DNA from: Clostridiales bacterium
GTDB lineage: Bacteria > Bacillota > Clostridia > Christensenellales > Aristaeellaceae
Length of the DNA: 40,116 nucleotides
Assembly (NCBI GenBank): GCA_004556155.1
Contig: SFIM01000021.1
Coordinates: forward strand, 1-40,116
Direction: 5' to 3'
The position numbers and the translations under genes are program-made. This document shows, piece after piece, positions 31,922-40,116 of this stretch; positions within the stretch are counted from its first letter, which is position 1, and every line of letters begins with the position of its first letter. Below the pieces are notes generated by a model, which ran no database searches, was not told where the DNA came from, and saw only the letters and a list, made by a program, of their open reading frames with translations.

Positions 31922-31951
31922 GGCCATTGTCTCTCATCCAAGCAGCATAAA

Positions 31952-31987
31952 AACCCCGGCAAGATTTCATCTTGCCGGGGTTGCTTT
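31952..31987. terminator. Shared bidirectional terminator between phosphomutase and lacZ
   Basis: Perfect 14-bp arms AACCCCGGCAAGAT (31952-31965) and its complement (31969-31982) around TTC. On + it is followed by GCTTTTTG; on minus it ends in a T-rich stretch (TTTTTATGC). Confidence 0.85.
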
Positions 31988-31997
31988 TTGTGAAGGT

Positions 31998-34985
31998 TTA
32001 CTCCGCCAGCGGATCGAGCATGACCTGCCACTGGATATGATCGGCAATCTCATAGCAGGCGGGCAGCTCAGGGCCGCAGCTGTTGCTGCCAATGCCGCGT
32101 TGCGCCATGTCCAGGCACAGCACGCAGCGCTCCTCGCGCGTCAGCTCATCATCATGGGCAACGTCCGCCAGCTGCTCCTGCGAGTAGTTAAGCGCCGAGA
32201 AACCAAAGCCCGCGCCCTCGATGCGCAGCGCGCCCTGCGCGCCATGCAGCGTCAGCGAACGCGCGCCGTAATGGCTGCCGCTCTCCTGCGGACGCAGGGG
32301 ATGCGCGTACTGCGTCTCCACCGTATCCACATGCCAGCCAAGCAGTGAAGCCTGGCGCTTATCGATATAGCTTTCCAGCGGGCCATAGGCAAAATAGCGC
32401 AGCTTGTCATAATCCGCAGGCAGCATCATGCGCAGACCCAGGCGCGGGAACACCGGCACGCCGGCCTCGCGGCGCATATCTGCCTGGCAGGCAACGCGGC
32501 CGTCCGCAAACACCGTCCAGCGCACCGTGCCCTGCGCCAGCAGGCAAATGGACATGCTGCTGATATGCACCGCCGTTTCGATTTCTACCCGGTCGTCATG
32601 CTTTTGCACCTGCGTGCCCATACCGCGCGAGACGGCATAGCGGTATAGATACCGGTTCCATTCGTTCTTGATGTTGCGGTCGTTATCCGTCGGCGCGCGC
32701 CAGATATTATACGCCATGGGCGCAAGCAGCATTTCCTTGGCGCGCACCGCCATCGCGGCAAACGCGCCGGTCATGCTGTCATAGCGATAGACAAAATCAT
32801 CGCCGCAGATGGTAACATAGCGTTCCTTCTCGCCGCTCACACGCAGTGTCTGCGCAGCGCGCTGCTGAATCTGCGGCACAAATTCAGGCGCTCCCACCTG
32901 CTCCATGCCCAGCACATCGCCGCGCTTGCCCCAGGGAGTATCGGCAGCGCTGAGCGCATACAGCGTGCAGCAGCCGCCCGCGCGGGCAGGCACATGCAGC
33001 GTGGCTGTGCCGCGCGGCGCGATATCCAGTTCCTCCGCAGGAACAAGGACCGTTTCTTCGGGCTGGCCGCCGCCGGACAGGACGATCTTGATATCAATTC
33101 TGCCCTTGGGCGATACGAAATCCAGATGATTCTTCAGCGTAATCCAGCCGTTAGCCAGATCAGCCGCAGCCACTCGCAGCGGGCGCAGCACATTCTTGTA
33201 TTCCAACAGTCCGGGATGGGGAGTACGGTCGGAGGACACCAGGCCATCAGCGCAGAAGTTGCCGTCATGCAGCACCTCGCCAAAGTCGCCGCCATAGCGA
33301 TAACGCTGCCTGCCCTGGTTATTCTTGCCGATGGCGGGCGCATGATCGCACCACTCCCACACGAACGCGCCGCAGATGCGCTCCTCGCGCTCCATCAGGC
33401 GGAAATAATTCTCCAGGTCTCCCGGCCCGTTGCCCATGGCATGACAATACTCGCACATGATATAGGGCTTGCACACCGTATGCTCGCTGAAATAGCGTTC
33501 AATTTCCTCCAGGGATGGATACATGCGGCTGTACAAATCCAGATCGCTGCGGTTGATATCGCGCCCCTCCGGCGGGAAGGACGCGCGCTCATAGTGTGTC
33601 AGGCGGGTAGGATCAAACCGTTTTGTCCAGGCCAGCGCGCGATCAAAGTTCACGCCCATGCCGGCCTCGTTACCCATGGAATAAATCACCACGCAGGCGC
33701 TGTTTTGATCGCGGATCGCCATGCGCTGTACGCGATCCAGCATCATCGGGCCAAAGGCCGGATCATCCGCCATGCGGTTGTATTTCTCATGATCGGTGCC
33801 CCCGCCGGTGGACACCACGCCATGGCACTCCAGGTCAGCCTCGTCCAGCACATAAATGCCCAATTCGTCGCACAGCTGATAGAACAGCGGCGGCTGGGGA
33901 TAGTGGCTGGTACGGACGGCGTTGATATTGTGCGCCTTCATCATCAATAGGTCGCGGCGAATATGCTCCGGCGGGGTGTACGCGCCGGTATCGCAGCTGC
34001 TTTCATGCAAGTTCACACCGCGGAAACGCACGGGGCTGCCGTTGAGCAGCACCACCTCGTTGCGGATTTCAATTTTACGCACGCCTACGCGCTGGGCAAT
34101 CTCCTCGCCGCCGCAGCGCAGCAGCAGGGTATACAATACGGGCGTTTCAGCCGTCCAAAGCAGGGGTCGATTCAGTTCAAACGCGCATGCGCCGTCCTCC
34201 ATCGCGCGCGTTGCAAGCAGCGTGCCATCGGGCGCATACAGCTCGCATTGGCATGCACAATCGGGCTGACTGAAGGCTGCGCGCACCTGCACGGCGGCCT
34301 GATGCAGATCCTCTGCCAGCGCGGTGCGCACGCTGAAATCAACCACATGACCCGCGTCGCGACGCAACAGATACACATCGCGGAAGATGCCGCTGTAACG
34401 GAACTTATCCTGATCCTCGCAGTAGCTGCCCGCGCTCCACTTGGTCACCAGCGCACAGACGGTGTTTTCGCCGTCCACCAGCACGGCGGTCACATCATAC
34501 TCCGCCGGGGAGTGCGGCACCTGACTTGCGCCGATAAACTGCCCGTTTACCCACAAAAGCAGGCAGCTATCCACGCCCTCAAACACCAGCTGATACACCG
34601 CGCCCGGCTGCTTATCCAGCGCAAAGCGACGGCGATACAGCCCGCAGGGATTATCTGCCGGCACATAGGGCGGATCATAGGGAAACGGGAAGCGCACATT
34701 GGTATACTGAATATGATCGTACCCATTCATCTGCCACGTGCCAGGCACAGGCATGGAAGCCTCCAGCGGCTCGGTCATGGGATCAAAATCCGCCGTAAAA
34801 TCCCGCACGCTGGGATAATACTTAAACTCCCACTGCCCATTCAGCAGCGTAAAACGGCGGCTGCTTTCCCGCGCGCCGCGCGCATCCTGATCCGCGTCAA
34901 AAGGAATAAAATAGGCGTGCGGCGCATTTTCGCCCGCATGCATCAGGACGGGATCCAGCGTTTCAATGTATTGCTCAAACGGCAT
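31998..34985 (-). CDS. lacZ: Beta-galactosidase, GH2 LacZ type
   Basis: This 995-residue enzyme has the five-domain LacZ layout. A sugar-binding jelly roll comes first (about 45-210: PVPGTWQMNGYDHIQYTN, NPCGLYRRRF), then Ig-like domains and a TIM barrel (about 310-600). A C-terminal Bgal_small_N domain (about 720-990) closes it, with YDSMTGAF, PTDNDRNIKN and FAYGPLESYIDKR. The acid/base is E440 in SMGNEAGMG and the nucleophile E512 in MCEYCHAMGNGPGD. There is no signal peptide, so it is cytosolic and cleaves imported lactose or other beta-galactosides. GGAGGAG precedes the ATG. No permease or Lac repressor is adjacent. Own promoter, and a terminator shared with the phosphomutase. Confidence 0.96.
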   Translation of the reverse strand: MPFEQYIETLDPVLMHAGENAPHAYFIPFDADQDARGARESSRRFTLLNGQWEFKYYPSVRDFTADFDPMTEPLEASMPVPGTWQMNGYDHIQYTNVRFPFPYDPPYVPADNPCGLYRRRFALDKQPGAVYQLVFEGVDSCLLLWVNGQFIGASQVPHSPAEYDVTAVLVDGENTVCALVTKWSAGSYCEDQDKFRYSGIFRDVYLLRRDAGHVVDFSVRTALAEDLHQAAVQVRAAFSQPDCACQCELYAPDGTLLATRAMEDGACAFELNRPLLWTAETPVLYTLLLRCGGEEIAQRVGVRKIEIRNEVVLLNGSPVRFRGVNLHESSCDTGAYTPPEHIRRDLLMMKAHNINAVRTSHYPQPPLFYQLCDELGIYVLDEADLECHGVVSTGGGTDHEKYNRMADDPAFGPMMLDRVQRMAIRDQNSACVVIYSMGNEAGMGVNFDRALAWTKRFDPTRLTHYERASFPPEGRDINRSDLDLYSRMYPSLEEIERYFSEHTVCKPYIMCEYCHAMGNGPGDLENYFRLMEREERICGAFVWEWCDHAPAIGKNNQGRQRYRYGGDFGEVLHDGNFCADGLVSSDRTPHPGLLEYKNVLRPLRVAAADLANGWITLKNHLDFVSPKGRIDIKIVLSGGGQPEETVLVPAEELDIAPRGTATLHVPARAGGCCTLYALSAADTPWGKRGDVLGMEQVGAPEFVPQIQQRAAQTLRVSGEKERYVTICGDDFVYRYDSMTGAFAAMAVRAKEMLLAPMAYNIWRAPTDNDRNIKNEWNRYLYRYAVSRGMGTQVQKHDDRVEIETAVHISSMSICLLAQGTVRWTVFADGRVACQADMRREAGVPVFPRLGLRMMLPADYDKLRYFAYGPLESYIDKRQASLLGWHVDTVETQYAHPLRPQESGSHYGARSLTLHGAQGALRIEGAGFGFSALNYSQEQLADVAHDDELTREERCVLCLDMAQRGIGSNSCGPELPACYEIADHIQWQVMLDPLAE

Positions 34986-35019
34986 AAAAGCTCCTCCTCA
35001 TTCGCAGGGGTTTTTTATT

Positions 35020-35048
35020 ATTATACTGGAACAGGCTGCGTAATTCAA
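35020..35048 (-). promoter_or_regulatory. Promoter of lacZ
   Basis: On the minus strand: TTGAAT (35043-35048), 17-bp spacer, TATAAT (35020-35025), 35 bp before the lacZ start. No operator palindrome was found in the region between lacZ and rph. Confidence 0.72.
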
Positions 35049-35135
35049 GAAAAAAGCTTTAAATATTTCCATGCTTCTTTAAATTCAGCGTCGTTTTATA
35101 ATTATTCTTCCGCCGTCTTTTTACTGTTTGTCTCG

Positions 35136-35164
35136 TTGACTTATTTCCTTTTTAATTGTACAAT
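35136..35164 (+). promoter_or_regulatory. Promoter of the rph-rdgB operon
   Basis: TTGACT (35136-35141), 17-bp spacer, TACAAT (35159-35164), followed by a 40-nt leader with AGGAGG. Confidence 0.78.
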
Positions 35165-35205
35165 GGGAGCGATTTATTCCCCATGCATTCAGGAGGATTT
35201 TGATG

Positions 35206-36513
35206 ATGGAACGCAAGGATGGCCGCGCGTGCAACGCGCCCCGCGCGCACCGTTTTATCCCCAATTTTGTATCCACCGCCGCAGGCAGCTGCCTGATTGA
35301 AACCGGCGGCACACGGGTGATCTGCACCGCATCGGTAGAGGAGGGCGTGCCGCCTTTCCTGCGCGGCAAGGGCTGTGGCTGGCTGACGGCGGAATACGCC
35401 ATGCTGCCTGCCTCCACCGGCCGCCGCAAGCAGCGCGACGGGCTAAAAAAGGATGGCCGCGGCGTGGAAATCAGCCGTCTAATCGGCCGCGCGCTGCGCC
35501 AGGCAGTCGATCGTGAACGACTGGGCGAGCGCACGATCACCATTGACTGCGATGTGCTGGAGGCTGACGGCGGCACGCGCACGGCTGCCATCACGGGCGG
35601 CTTTGTGGCGCTGGTTGGCGCGATTGACCGGCTGATCCGCGAGGGCAAGCTGCGCGAATCGCCCATTATCCACCAGATCGCCGCCATCAGCGCAGGCGTG
35701 GTGGAGGGTACGCCCTGCCTGGATCTGTGCTATACGGAAGACAGCAGCGCGGACACGGACATGAATTTTGTAATGAACGAGCAGGGCGAGTTTATCGAGC
35801 TGCAAGGTACGGGCGAGGGCTGCGCCTTTTCCCGCGATAAGCTCAACACCCTGCTGGATCTGGGTGAAAGCGGCTGCCGCGCCCTGATGCAGGCGCAGCG
35901 CGAAGCGCTGGGCGATGCGGCGGCGCTGATCGCCCCCAAGCAGAAGCTGATTCTGGCCAGCAACAACGCGCATAAAATACAGGAGCTTTCCGCCATGCTG
36001 GGCGGCAGGTATGATGTTTTGTCCATGCGCGACGCAGGCTTTACGGATGAAATTATCGAAGATGGCGAAACCTTTGAGGAGAACGCGCGCATCAAGGCCG
36101 AGGCCGTCATGCGCGCCACCGGTTATCTCACGCTGGCGGACGACAGCGGCCTGTCCGTGGATGCGCTGGGCGGCGCGCCTGGCGTGCATTCCGCACGATA
36201 CGCGGGCGATCAGCACAGCGATGCGGACAACAACGCCCTGCTGATGAAAAACATGGAAAATGTGCCGGATGAAGCGCGCACGGCGCGGTTTGTCAGCTGC
36301 ATCGCCATCGCCTCGCCCTTTAAGCCCACGCAGATCGTGCGCGGCGAGTGCCCCGGCCGCATCACCCGCGCGCCGCGCGGCAGCGGTACGTTTGGCTATG
36401 ATCCCTACTTTGAATACGAAAATGGCCTGACCTTCGCCGAAATGGAAGGTGAAGCCAAGAACGCCGTCAGCCACCGTGCCCGCGCCATGCAGGAGGCCTT
36501 GAAGCTGCTATGA
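35206..36513 (+). CDS. rph: RNase PH - RdgB (ITPase) fusion protein
   Basis: The 435-residue product joins two enzymes. Residues 1-240 are RNase PH, a phosphorolytic 3' exonuclease maturing tRNA ends (KDGRACNAPRAHRFIPNFVS, RRKQRDGLKKDGRGVEISRL, ITIDCDVLEADGGTRTAAIT, YTEDSSADTDMNFV). Residues 248-435 are RdgB, a pyrophosphatase clearing inosine and xanthosine triphosphates (LILASNNAHKIQEL, GETFEENARIKA, LADDSGLSVDALGGAPGVHS, SGTFGYDPYF, SHRARA). The junction LIAPKQK has no stop or frameshift. The two are separate neighbours in Bacillus; fused forms occur in Clostridia. ATG 35206 sits 9 nt after AGGAGG; ATG 35203 is equally possible. The phosphodiesterase start overlaps its stop. Confidence 0.94.
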   Translation: MERKDGRACNAPRAHRFIPNFVSTAAGSCLIETGGTRVICTASVEEGVPPFLRGKGCGWLTAEYAMLPASTGRRKQRDGLKKDGRGVEISRLIGRALRQAVDRERLGERTITIDCDVLEADGGTRTAAITGGFVALVGAIDRLIREGKLRESPIIHQIAAISAGVVEGTPCLDLCYTEDSSADTDMNFVMNEQGEFIELQGTGEGCAFSRDKLNTLLDLGESGCRALMQAQREALGDAAALIAPKQKLILASNNAHKIQELSAMLGGRYDVLSMRDAGFTDEIIEDGETFEENARIKAEAVMRATGYLTLADDSGLSVDALGGAPGVHSARYAGDQHSDADNNALLMKNMENVPDEARTARFVSCIAIASPFKPTQIVRGECPGRITRAPRGSGTFGYDPYFEYENGLTFAEMEGEAKNAVSHRARAMQEALKLL

Positions 36514-36977
36514 AGCGCATCGGCATTGTATCCGACAGCCACGGCATGCGCGGCATGCTGGAGCAGTCGCTGATCAAGCTGCAGGCTGGCGGCCCCCTCG
36601 ACGCGCTGATTCACTGCGGCGACGGCGGCAGCGACGCCAAATGCCTGGCTGGAAATATCCTGCAAACCGTGATCGTGCGCGGCAACTGCGACGGCTGGGG
36701 ATGCGACTATGAGGATGACATGCTGGTTAACATCGGCGGAGTCAATATCTTTGTCACCCATGGTCATCGCTACGGCGTAAAATCCGGGCTGGATACCCTG
36801 GCCAGCGCCGCGGCCGCCAAAGGCGCGCAGGTGGCATGCTTTGGGCATACGCACAAGCCCTTTTGCGAGTACCGTGACGGCGTGCTGCTGATCACCCCTG
36901 GCACCTGCACCTTGCGCGGCGCGTGCGCGCTGCTGACTATCGACCAAAGCGGCAGCTTCCAGGCGGAGCTGCTATAA
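36510..36977 (+). CDS. YfcE/MJ0936-family metallophosphodiesterase
   Basis: A 155-residue metallophosphoesterase with all ligand blocks in order: GIVSDSHG (D8, H10), HCGDGGSD, RGNCDG, VTHGHRYGV and FGHTHKP. The family hydrolyses phosphodiesters in a two-metal site; natural substrates are mostly unknown. It overlaps the rph-rdgB stop by 4 nt (ATGA), the same gene order as in many Bacillota where this gene follows rdgB. Confidence 0.93.
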   Translation: MKRIGIVSDSHGMRGMLEQSLIKLQAGGPLDALIHCGDGGSDAKCLAGNILQTVIVRGNCDGWGCDYEDDMLVNIGGVNIFVTHGHRYGVKSGLDTLASAAAAKGAQVACFGHTHKPFCEYRDGVLLITPGTCTLRGACALLTIDQSGSFQAELL

Positions 36978-36992
36978 ATACGGAGGCTGCCT

Positions 36993-37643
36993 ATGGGCTT
37001 CTTTTCCAGGCAATATCAGCCGCCAAAAACCGACGGCATGGATGCGGCCACGCTGCTAATGCGCGCGCGTGCTGCGGGCGATCCCCGCGACGCGCACGCC
37101 TATCTGACACGCGCGGAGGCGCTGGCGCCCGATGATCTGCGCGTGCAGCGTGAGCTGCTCATGCGCGGCAATCTGCATCTGCGCGACCCGCGCCATGTGT
37201 CCTTCCATGTGATCAAAAGCTATCTGCTGCACGCCTTTGAGCATCCGAAGCAGCATGACGAAGACGAGCAGCGCCGCATGGCGCGGGAGATTTTTGACGA
37301 GCCCCGCCTGCATCGCTGCCTGCAGCTGTCCGATCAGCCCGACGCCTTTCTGCAAAGCTATCTGCAGGAGCTATGCGCCGATTATGTGCGCATTTTCATC
37401 CTGCCGGACGCCTCGCACTGCCGCAGCTTTCTGGGCTTTACCATGCCGGGCACACAGGCCGCGTCCATGGCCGTGCCCGCCTATGATGTGCTGCACAACA
37501 TCTTCCTCTCCCCCGATTTAACCCAAACCGAGCAGCGCCAGCTTGCAGGCGCGTTCTACCGCGCCTACCGCACCCAAATGAACGGGCGCACGCAGCCGCT
37601 GGATGAGCGTCTGGGCGACACGCTGGGGCGTTTGCTTGAATAA
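36993..37643 (+). CDS. Conserved-looking protein of unknown function
   Basis: The 216-residue product is soluble and helix-rich, with no signal peptide or membrane segment. The N-terminal third (LLMRARAAGDPRDAHAYLTR, AEALAPDDLRVQRELLMRGN) resembles a TPR/Sel1-like helical pair. The middle (VSFHVIKSYLLHAFEHPKQH, LQSYLQELCADYVRIFILPD) and the end (TQTEQRQLAGAFYRAYRTQM) suggest a helical bundle. I do not recognise a family. GGAGG lies 8 nt before the ATG. It is cotranscribed between the phosphodiesterase and another unknown gene. Confidence 0.75.
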   Translation: MGFFSRQYQPPKTDGMDAATLLMRARAAGDPRDAHAYLTRAEALAPDDLRVQRELLMRGNLHLRDPRHVSFHVIKSYLLHAFEHPKQHDEDEQRRMAREIFDEPRLHRCLQLSDQPDAFLQSYLQELCADYVRIFILPDASHCRSFLGFTMPGTQAASMAVPAYDVLHNIFLSPDLTQTEQRQLAGAFYRAYRTQMNGRTQPLDERLGDTLGRLLE

Positions 37644-37655
37644 AAAGGAAATGGA

Positions 37656-38168
37656 ATGCTGAAAAAAATCTTCTCCGCACTGGGCATGGGCTTTCTGCTG
37701 GCGGTGTTTTATCTGCTGCTGTCGCTGGGCGGCAGGCAGGAAAAGGCCCCGGTGCAGCAAATTCCCGCCTCTCCCCTGCCAAGCATCGGCAACGTATCCT
37801 CCGCCAGCCTGCCTGATCTGGCCGCGGTGTTCGGCGCGCAGGTGCCCTTCGTGTCCCTCTCCGGCTCCGGCGCCGTGCAGGATGCGCAAGCCGGCGCGCG
37901 CCTGCTAACCTGGCAGGAGGACAGCGGCCTGACCATCACCGCCGTGCAGCCCGCCAGCCAGGCACAGCTGCTGCGATATGACACGCTTACGCCGGATTCC
38001 GCCTATCGCTGGAGCATTCAGGAGCAAACGGCACTTGTCGCCCATGACGGCAGCAGCGCTTGCGCTTATTACGCCACGCAGGACGCGGCCTACGCCCTGT
38101 ATCTGCCAAGCGGCGGCGTGCAGGCGCTTGAAAGCCTGATGACCCATTTATCCTTTACCGACCCTTAA
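37656..38168 (+). CDS. Membrane-anchored protein of unknown function
   Basis: This 170-residue protein has one N-terminal helix (about 7-25: SALGMGFLLAVFYLLLSLGG) that acts as anchor or uncleaved signal. A Pro/Ala/Ser linker and an extracytoplasmic domain of about 120 residues (DLAAVFGAQVPFVSLSGSGA, YDTLTPDSAYRWSIQEQTAL) follow. No domain is recognised. AAAGGAAA lies upstream. It is cotranscribed with the preceding unknown gene and lies 22 nt before the ABC exporter. Confidence 0.72.
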   Translation: MLKKIFSALGMGFLLAVFYLLLSLGGRQEKAPVQQIPASPLPSIGNVSSASLPDLAAVFGAQVPFVSLSGSGAVQDAQAGARLLTWQEDSGLTITAVQPASQAQLLRYDTLTPDSAYRWSIQEQTALVAHDGSSACAYYATQDAAYALYLPSGGVQALESLMTHLSFTDP

Positions 38169-38190
38169 CCTGAACAGGAGAACAAAAGCC

Positions 38191-39969
38191 ATGCAACAGC
38201 AACAGCGTCAAATGCCTACCTCCCAACTGTTAAAGCGCTTTATTCCTTATTTTTACAAATACAGAAAGCTGCTCGTCATCGACCTCATGGCCGCTGGCCT
38301 GACCACCGTGTGTGAGCTGGTGCTGCCGCTGATTGTGCGCCGCATCACCAACGGCGCGCTGGGCATGGCGGGCGAGCTATCCACTGGCCTGATTTTACGC
38401 CTGGGCGCGCTGTATATGCTGCTGCGCGTCATCGACGCATCGGCCAACTATTACATGCAGTCCGAAGGTCACGTGATGGGCGCGCGCATTGAAACCGATA
38501 TGCGCACCGATCTTTTCGCCCATTTGCAGCAGCTGTCCTTTAGCTACTACAACAACACCAAAATCGGCCAGATCATGGGCCGCATCACCAGCGACCTGTT
38601 TGATATTACCGAGTTTGCGCACCACGGCCCCGAGAACTTTTTCATTTCGGGCATCAAGGTGCTGATTTCCTTTATCATCCTGTCGGGCATGAACATAACG
38701 CTGACGCTGATGATCTTTGCCGTGCTGCCCTTCATGATCTTCTTTACCCGCTTTTTCAACCGCCGCATGCGCGCCGCCTCTAAGGACTGCCGCCATCAGG
38801 TGGGCGAAATCAACGCGCAGGTGGAGGATACGCTGCTGGGCATCCGCGTGGTCAAGTCCTTTGCCAATGAAAAGCTGGAAGAGGAAAAATTCGCAAAGGG
38901 CAATCTGCGCTTTCTTGAATGCAAAAAGCGCCAGTACGCCTACATGGCGGGCTTTGGCACATCCAACCGTCTGTTTGACGGCCTGATGTACATCATCGTC
39001 GTAGTGGCCGGCGCGCTGTTTTTGATCAACAAGAAAATCGGTATCGGTGATTATACGGCCTATCTGCTCTATGTATCCACCCTGCTGTCCTCCATCCGCA
39101 TCCTCGTGGACTTTACCGAGCAGTTCCAGCGCGGCATGACGGGCATCGAGCGCTTCTGCGAAATCATGGATGCGCCCAGCGATATCAAGGATTCCCCCAA
39201 CGCCAAGCCCCTGGGGGAGGTGCGCGGCGACGTGTGCTTTGATCACGTCGGCTTCCATTACAGCGATGATGAGAACCACGAGGTACTCAGCAACATCGAC
39301 CTGCACGTCAAGGCCGGGCAGAATGTGGCGGTGGTCGGCCCCTCGGGCGGCGGCAAAACCACGCTGTGCAACCTGATTCCCCGCTTCTATGACGTCACCG
39401 CCGGGCGCATCACCATCGACGGGCAGGATATCCGCGATATCACGCTCAAATCCCTGCGCAGCAGCATCGGCATGGTGCAGCAGGAGGTGTACATGTTCTC
39501 CGGCACCGTGGCGGAAAACATTGCCTACGGCAAGCCCGGCGCAACCCGTGAGCAGGTAATCGAAGCAGCCAAGCAGGCGGGCGCAGACAGCTTTATCTCC
39601 CAGCTGCCCAACGGCTACGATACCTATGTGGGCGAACGCGGCGTCAAGCTGTCCGGCGGCCAGAAGCAGCGCATTTCCATCGCCCGCGTGTTCCTCAAGA
39701 ACCCGCCGATCCTGATCCTGGACGAGGCGACCAGCGCCCTGGACAACGAAAGCGAACGCCTGGTGCAGCAGTCGCTTGAAAAGCTGGCGCACGGCCGCAC
39801 CACCTTCACCATCGCCCACCGCCTGACCACCATCCGCAACGCTTCAGTCATCTGGGTGCTCACCGAGAACGGCATCCAGGAGCAGGGCTCCCATCAGGAG
39901 CTGATGCAAAAGGGCGGCCTGTACGCCCAGCTGTACGCCATGTATACCGAAAACGTCAGCGTGGCGTAA
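38191..39969 (+). CDS. ABC exporter with fused membrane and ATPase domains (MsbA/multidrug type)
   Basis: This 592-residue half-transporter acts as a dimer. Six helices span about 22-300, with the type I exporter membrane domain (QLSFSYYNNTKIGQIMGRIT, VVKSFANEKLEEEKFAKGN). The ATPase domain carries Walker A GPSGGGKTT (383-391), Q-loop MVQQEVYMFSGTVAENI, signature LSGGQKQRISIAR (about 486-498), Walker B ILILDEATSALD and H-loop AHRLTTI. The family exports lipids, drugs or peptides; the substrate is not readable. CAGGAG lies 11 nt before the ATG. It closes the + strand run that starts at rph. Confidence 0.94.
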   Translation: MQQQQRQMPTSQLLKRFIPYFYKYRKLLVIDLMAAGLTTVCELVLPLIVRRITNGALGMAGELSTGLILRLGALYMLLRVIDASANYYMQSEGHVMGARIETDMRTDLFAHLQQLSFSYYNNTKIGQIMGRITSDLFDITEFAHHGPENFFISGIKVLISFIILSGMNITLTLMIFAVLPFMIFFTRFFNRRMRAASKDCRHQVGEINAQVEDTLLGIRVVKSFANEKLEEEKFAKGNLRFLECKKRQYAYMAGFGTSNRLFDGLMYIIVVVAGALFLINKKIGIGDYTAYLLYVSTLLSSIRILVDFTEQFQRGMTGIERFCEIMDAPSDIKDSPNAKPLGEVRGDVCFDHVGFHYSDDENHEVLSNIDLHVKAGQNVAVVGPSGGGKTTLCNLIPRFYDVTAGRITIDGQDIRDITLKSLRSSIGMVQQEVYMFSGTVAENIAYGKPGATREQVIEAAKQAGADSFISQLPNGYDTYVGERGVKLSGGQKQRISIARVFLKNPPILILDEATSALDNESERLVQQSLEKLAHGRTTFTIAHRLTTIRNASVIWVLTENGIQEQGSHQELMQKGGLYAQLYAMYTENVSVA

Positions 39970-39984
39970 GTCATAAGAGAATAG

Positions 39985-40024
39985 CAAATCCGGCCTTGAA
40001 GCAAATTCAGGGCCGGATTTGTTG
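39985..40024 (+). terminator. Terminator after the ABC exporter
   Basis: CAAATCCGGCC (39985-39995) and GGCCGGATTTG (40011-40021) are perfect 11-bp arms with a 15-nt loop and a short T-rich tail (TTTGTTGT), 16 nt after the stop. Confidence 0.75.
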
Positions 40025-40063
40025 TCGCTTCAGCGAAGAAGAAAACCACCAGCGGAGCTGGTG
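40025..40063. repeat. Two small hairpins downstream of the terminator
   Basis: TCGCT/AGCGA (40025-40029, 40032-40036) and CACCAGC/GCTGGTG (40047-40053, 40057-40063) sit in an A/G-rich stretch. The arrangement looks like an intergenic palindromic repeat; only one copy is in this window. Confidence 0.35.
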
Positions 40064-40102
40064 AGAGGGAAAAGCTTAAGATACAGGAAGCGCCTCCTTT
40101 GC

Positions 40103-40108
40103 TATAAT
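40103..40108 (+). promoter_or_regulatory. Possible -10 of a gene beyond the window
   Basis: TATAAT on + at 40103-40108, without a clear -35 at the right distance. The gene it would serve lies outside. Confidence 0.3.
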
Positions 40109-40116
40109 GAGAGCAG

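Noticed and set aside
38395..39819. 474-codon minus-strand frame opposite the ABC exporter
   Set aside because: The + frame carries every ABC motif. The opposite frame is a codon-bias shadow.

Overview
The window looks like chromosome of a GC-rich Bacillota, most likely class Clostridia. It carries the ctsR-mcsA-mcsB-clpC heat-shock operon, an RNase PH/RdgB fusion, a YlmH-type S4 protein, LacZ-type GH2 and AggAGG-type ribosome binding sites. I cannot place it to genus from sequence alone.

Positions 1-10372 look like accessory DNA. From left to right they hold a dead IS5-family transposase, a VanR/VanS-type two-component system with a 60-residue membrane peptide, three tandem paralogous secreted proteins, and an ABC-2-type transporter (two permeases plus ATPase). 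Then come a 500-codon DNRLRE/RHS wall-protein fragment and the 3' 46 nt of a tRNA-Arg(CCT). That tRNA fragment, with no 5' half, is what an integrative element leaves at its distal end, so the island probably runs leftward out of the window to an intact tRNA-Arg. The regulator's own upstream region and the promoter of the secreted-protein/ABC operon share TTACAA repeats on an 11-bp period. The cassette therefore looks like one regulated unit, perhaps for sensing and countering envelope or peptide stress. This is the best candidate here for an undescribed system.

Positions 10409-18281 are a mostly minus-strand mosaic: a pentapeptide-repeat protein with an XRE regulator, a tRNA-fMet/tRNA-Met pair with clear promoter and terminator, an IS30 N-terminal fragment, a MATE exporter, and a polyamine uptake operon (regulator-potA-potB-potC-potD). 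The polyamine operon starts at a TTGACA-N17-TTTAAT promoter. Three 17-bp palindromes, GTTTAG-N5-CTAAAC, spaced exactly 35 bp apart, follow it.

Positions 18463-22999 hold ctsR, mcsA, mcsB and clpC (+ strand) behind a CtsR box. The McsB homologue has lost the residues expected for ATP binding and catalysis. The ClpC N-domain has lost one of the two glutamates that bind phospho-arginine. Together they suggest a decayed or repurposed arginine-phosphorylation pathway.

Positions 23144-26867 (- strand) hold a polar amino acid ABC transporter with an M20 amidohydrolase. A FliB-like Cys-cluster protein, YlmH, an SPFH/zinc-ribbon protein coupled to a phosphohexomutase, and LacZ follow. A + strand run then continues with rph-rdgB, a YfcE-type phosphodiesterase, two unrecognised genes and an MsbA-like ABC exporter.
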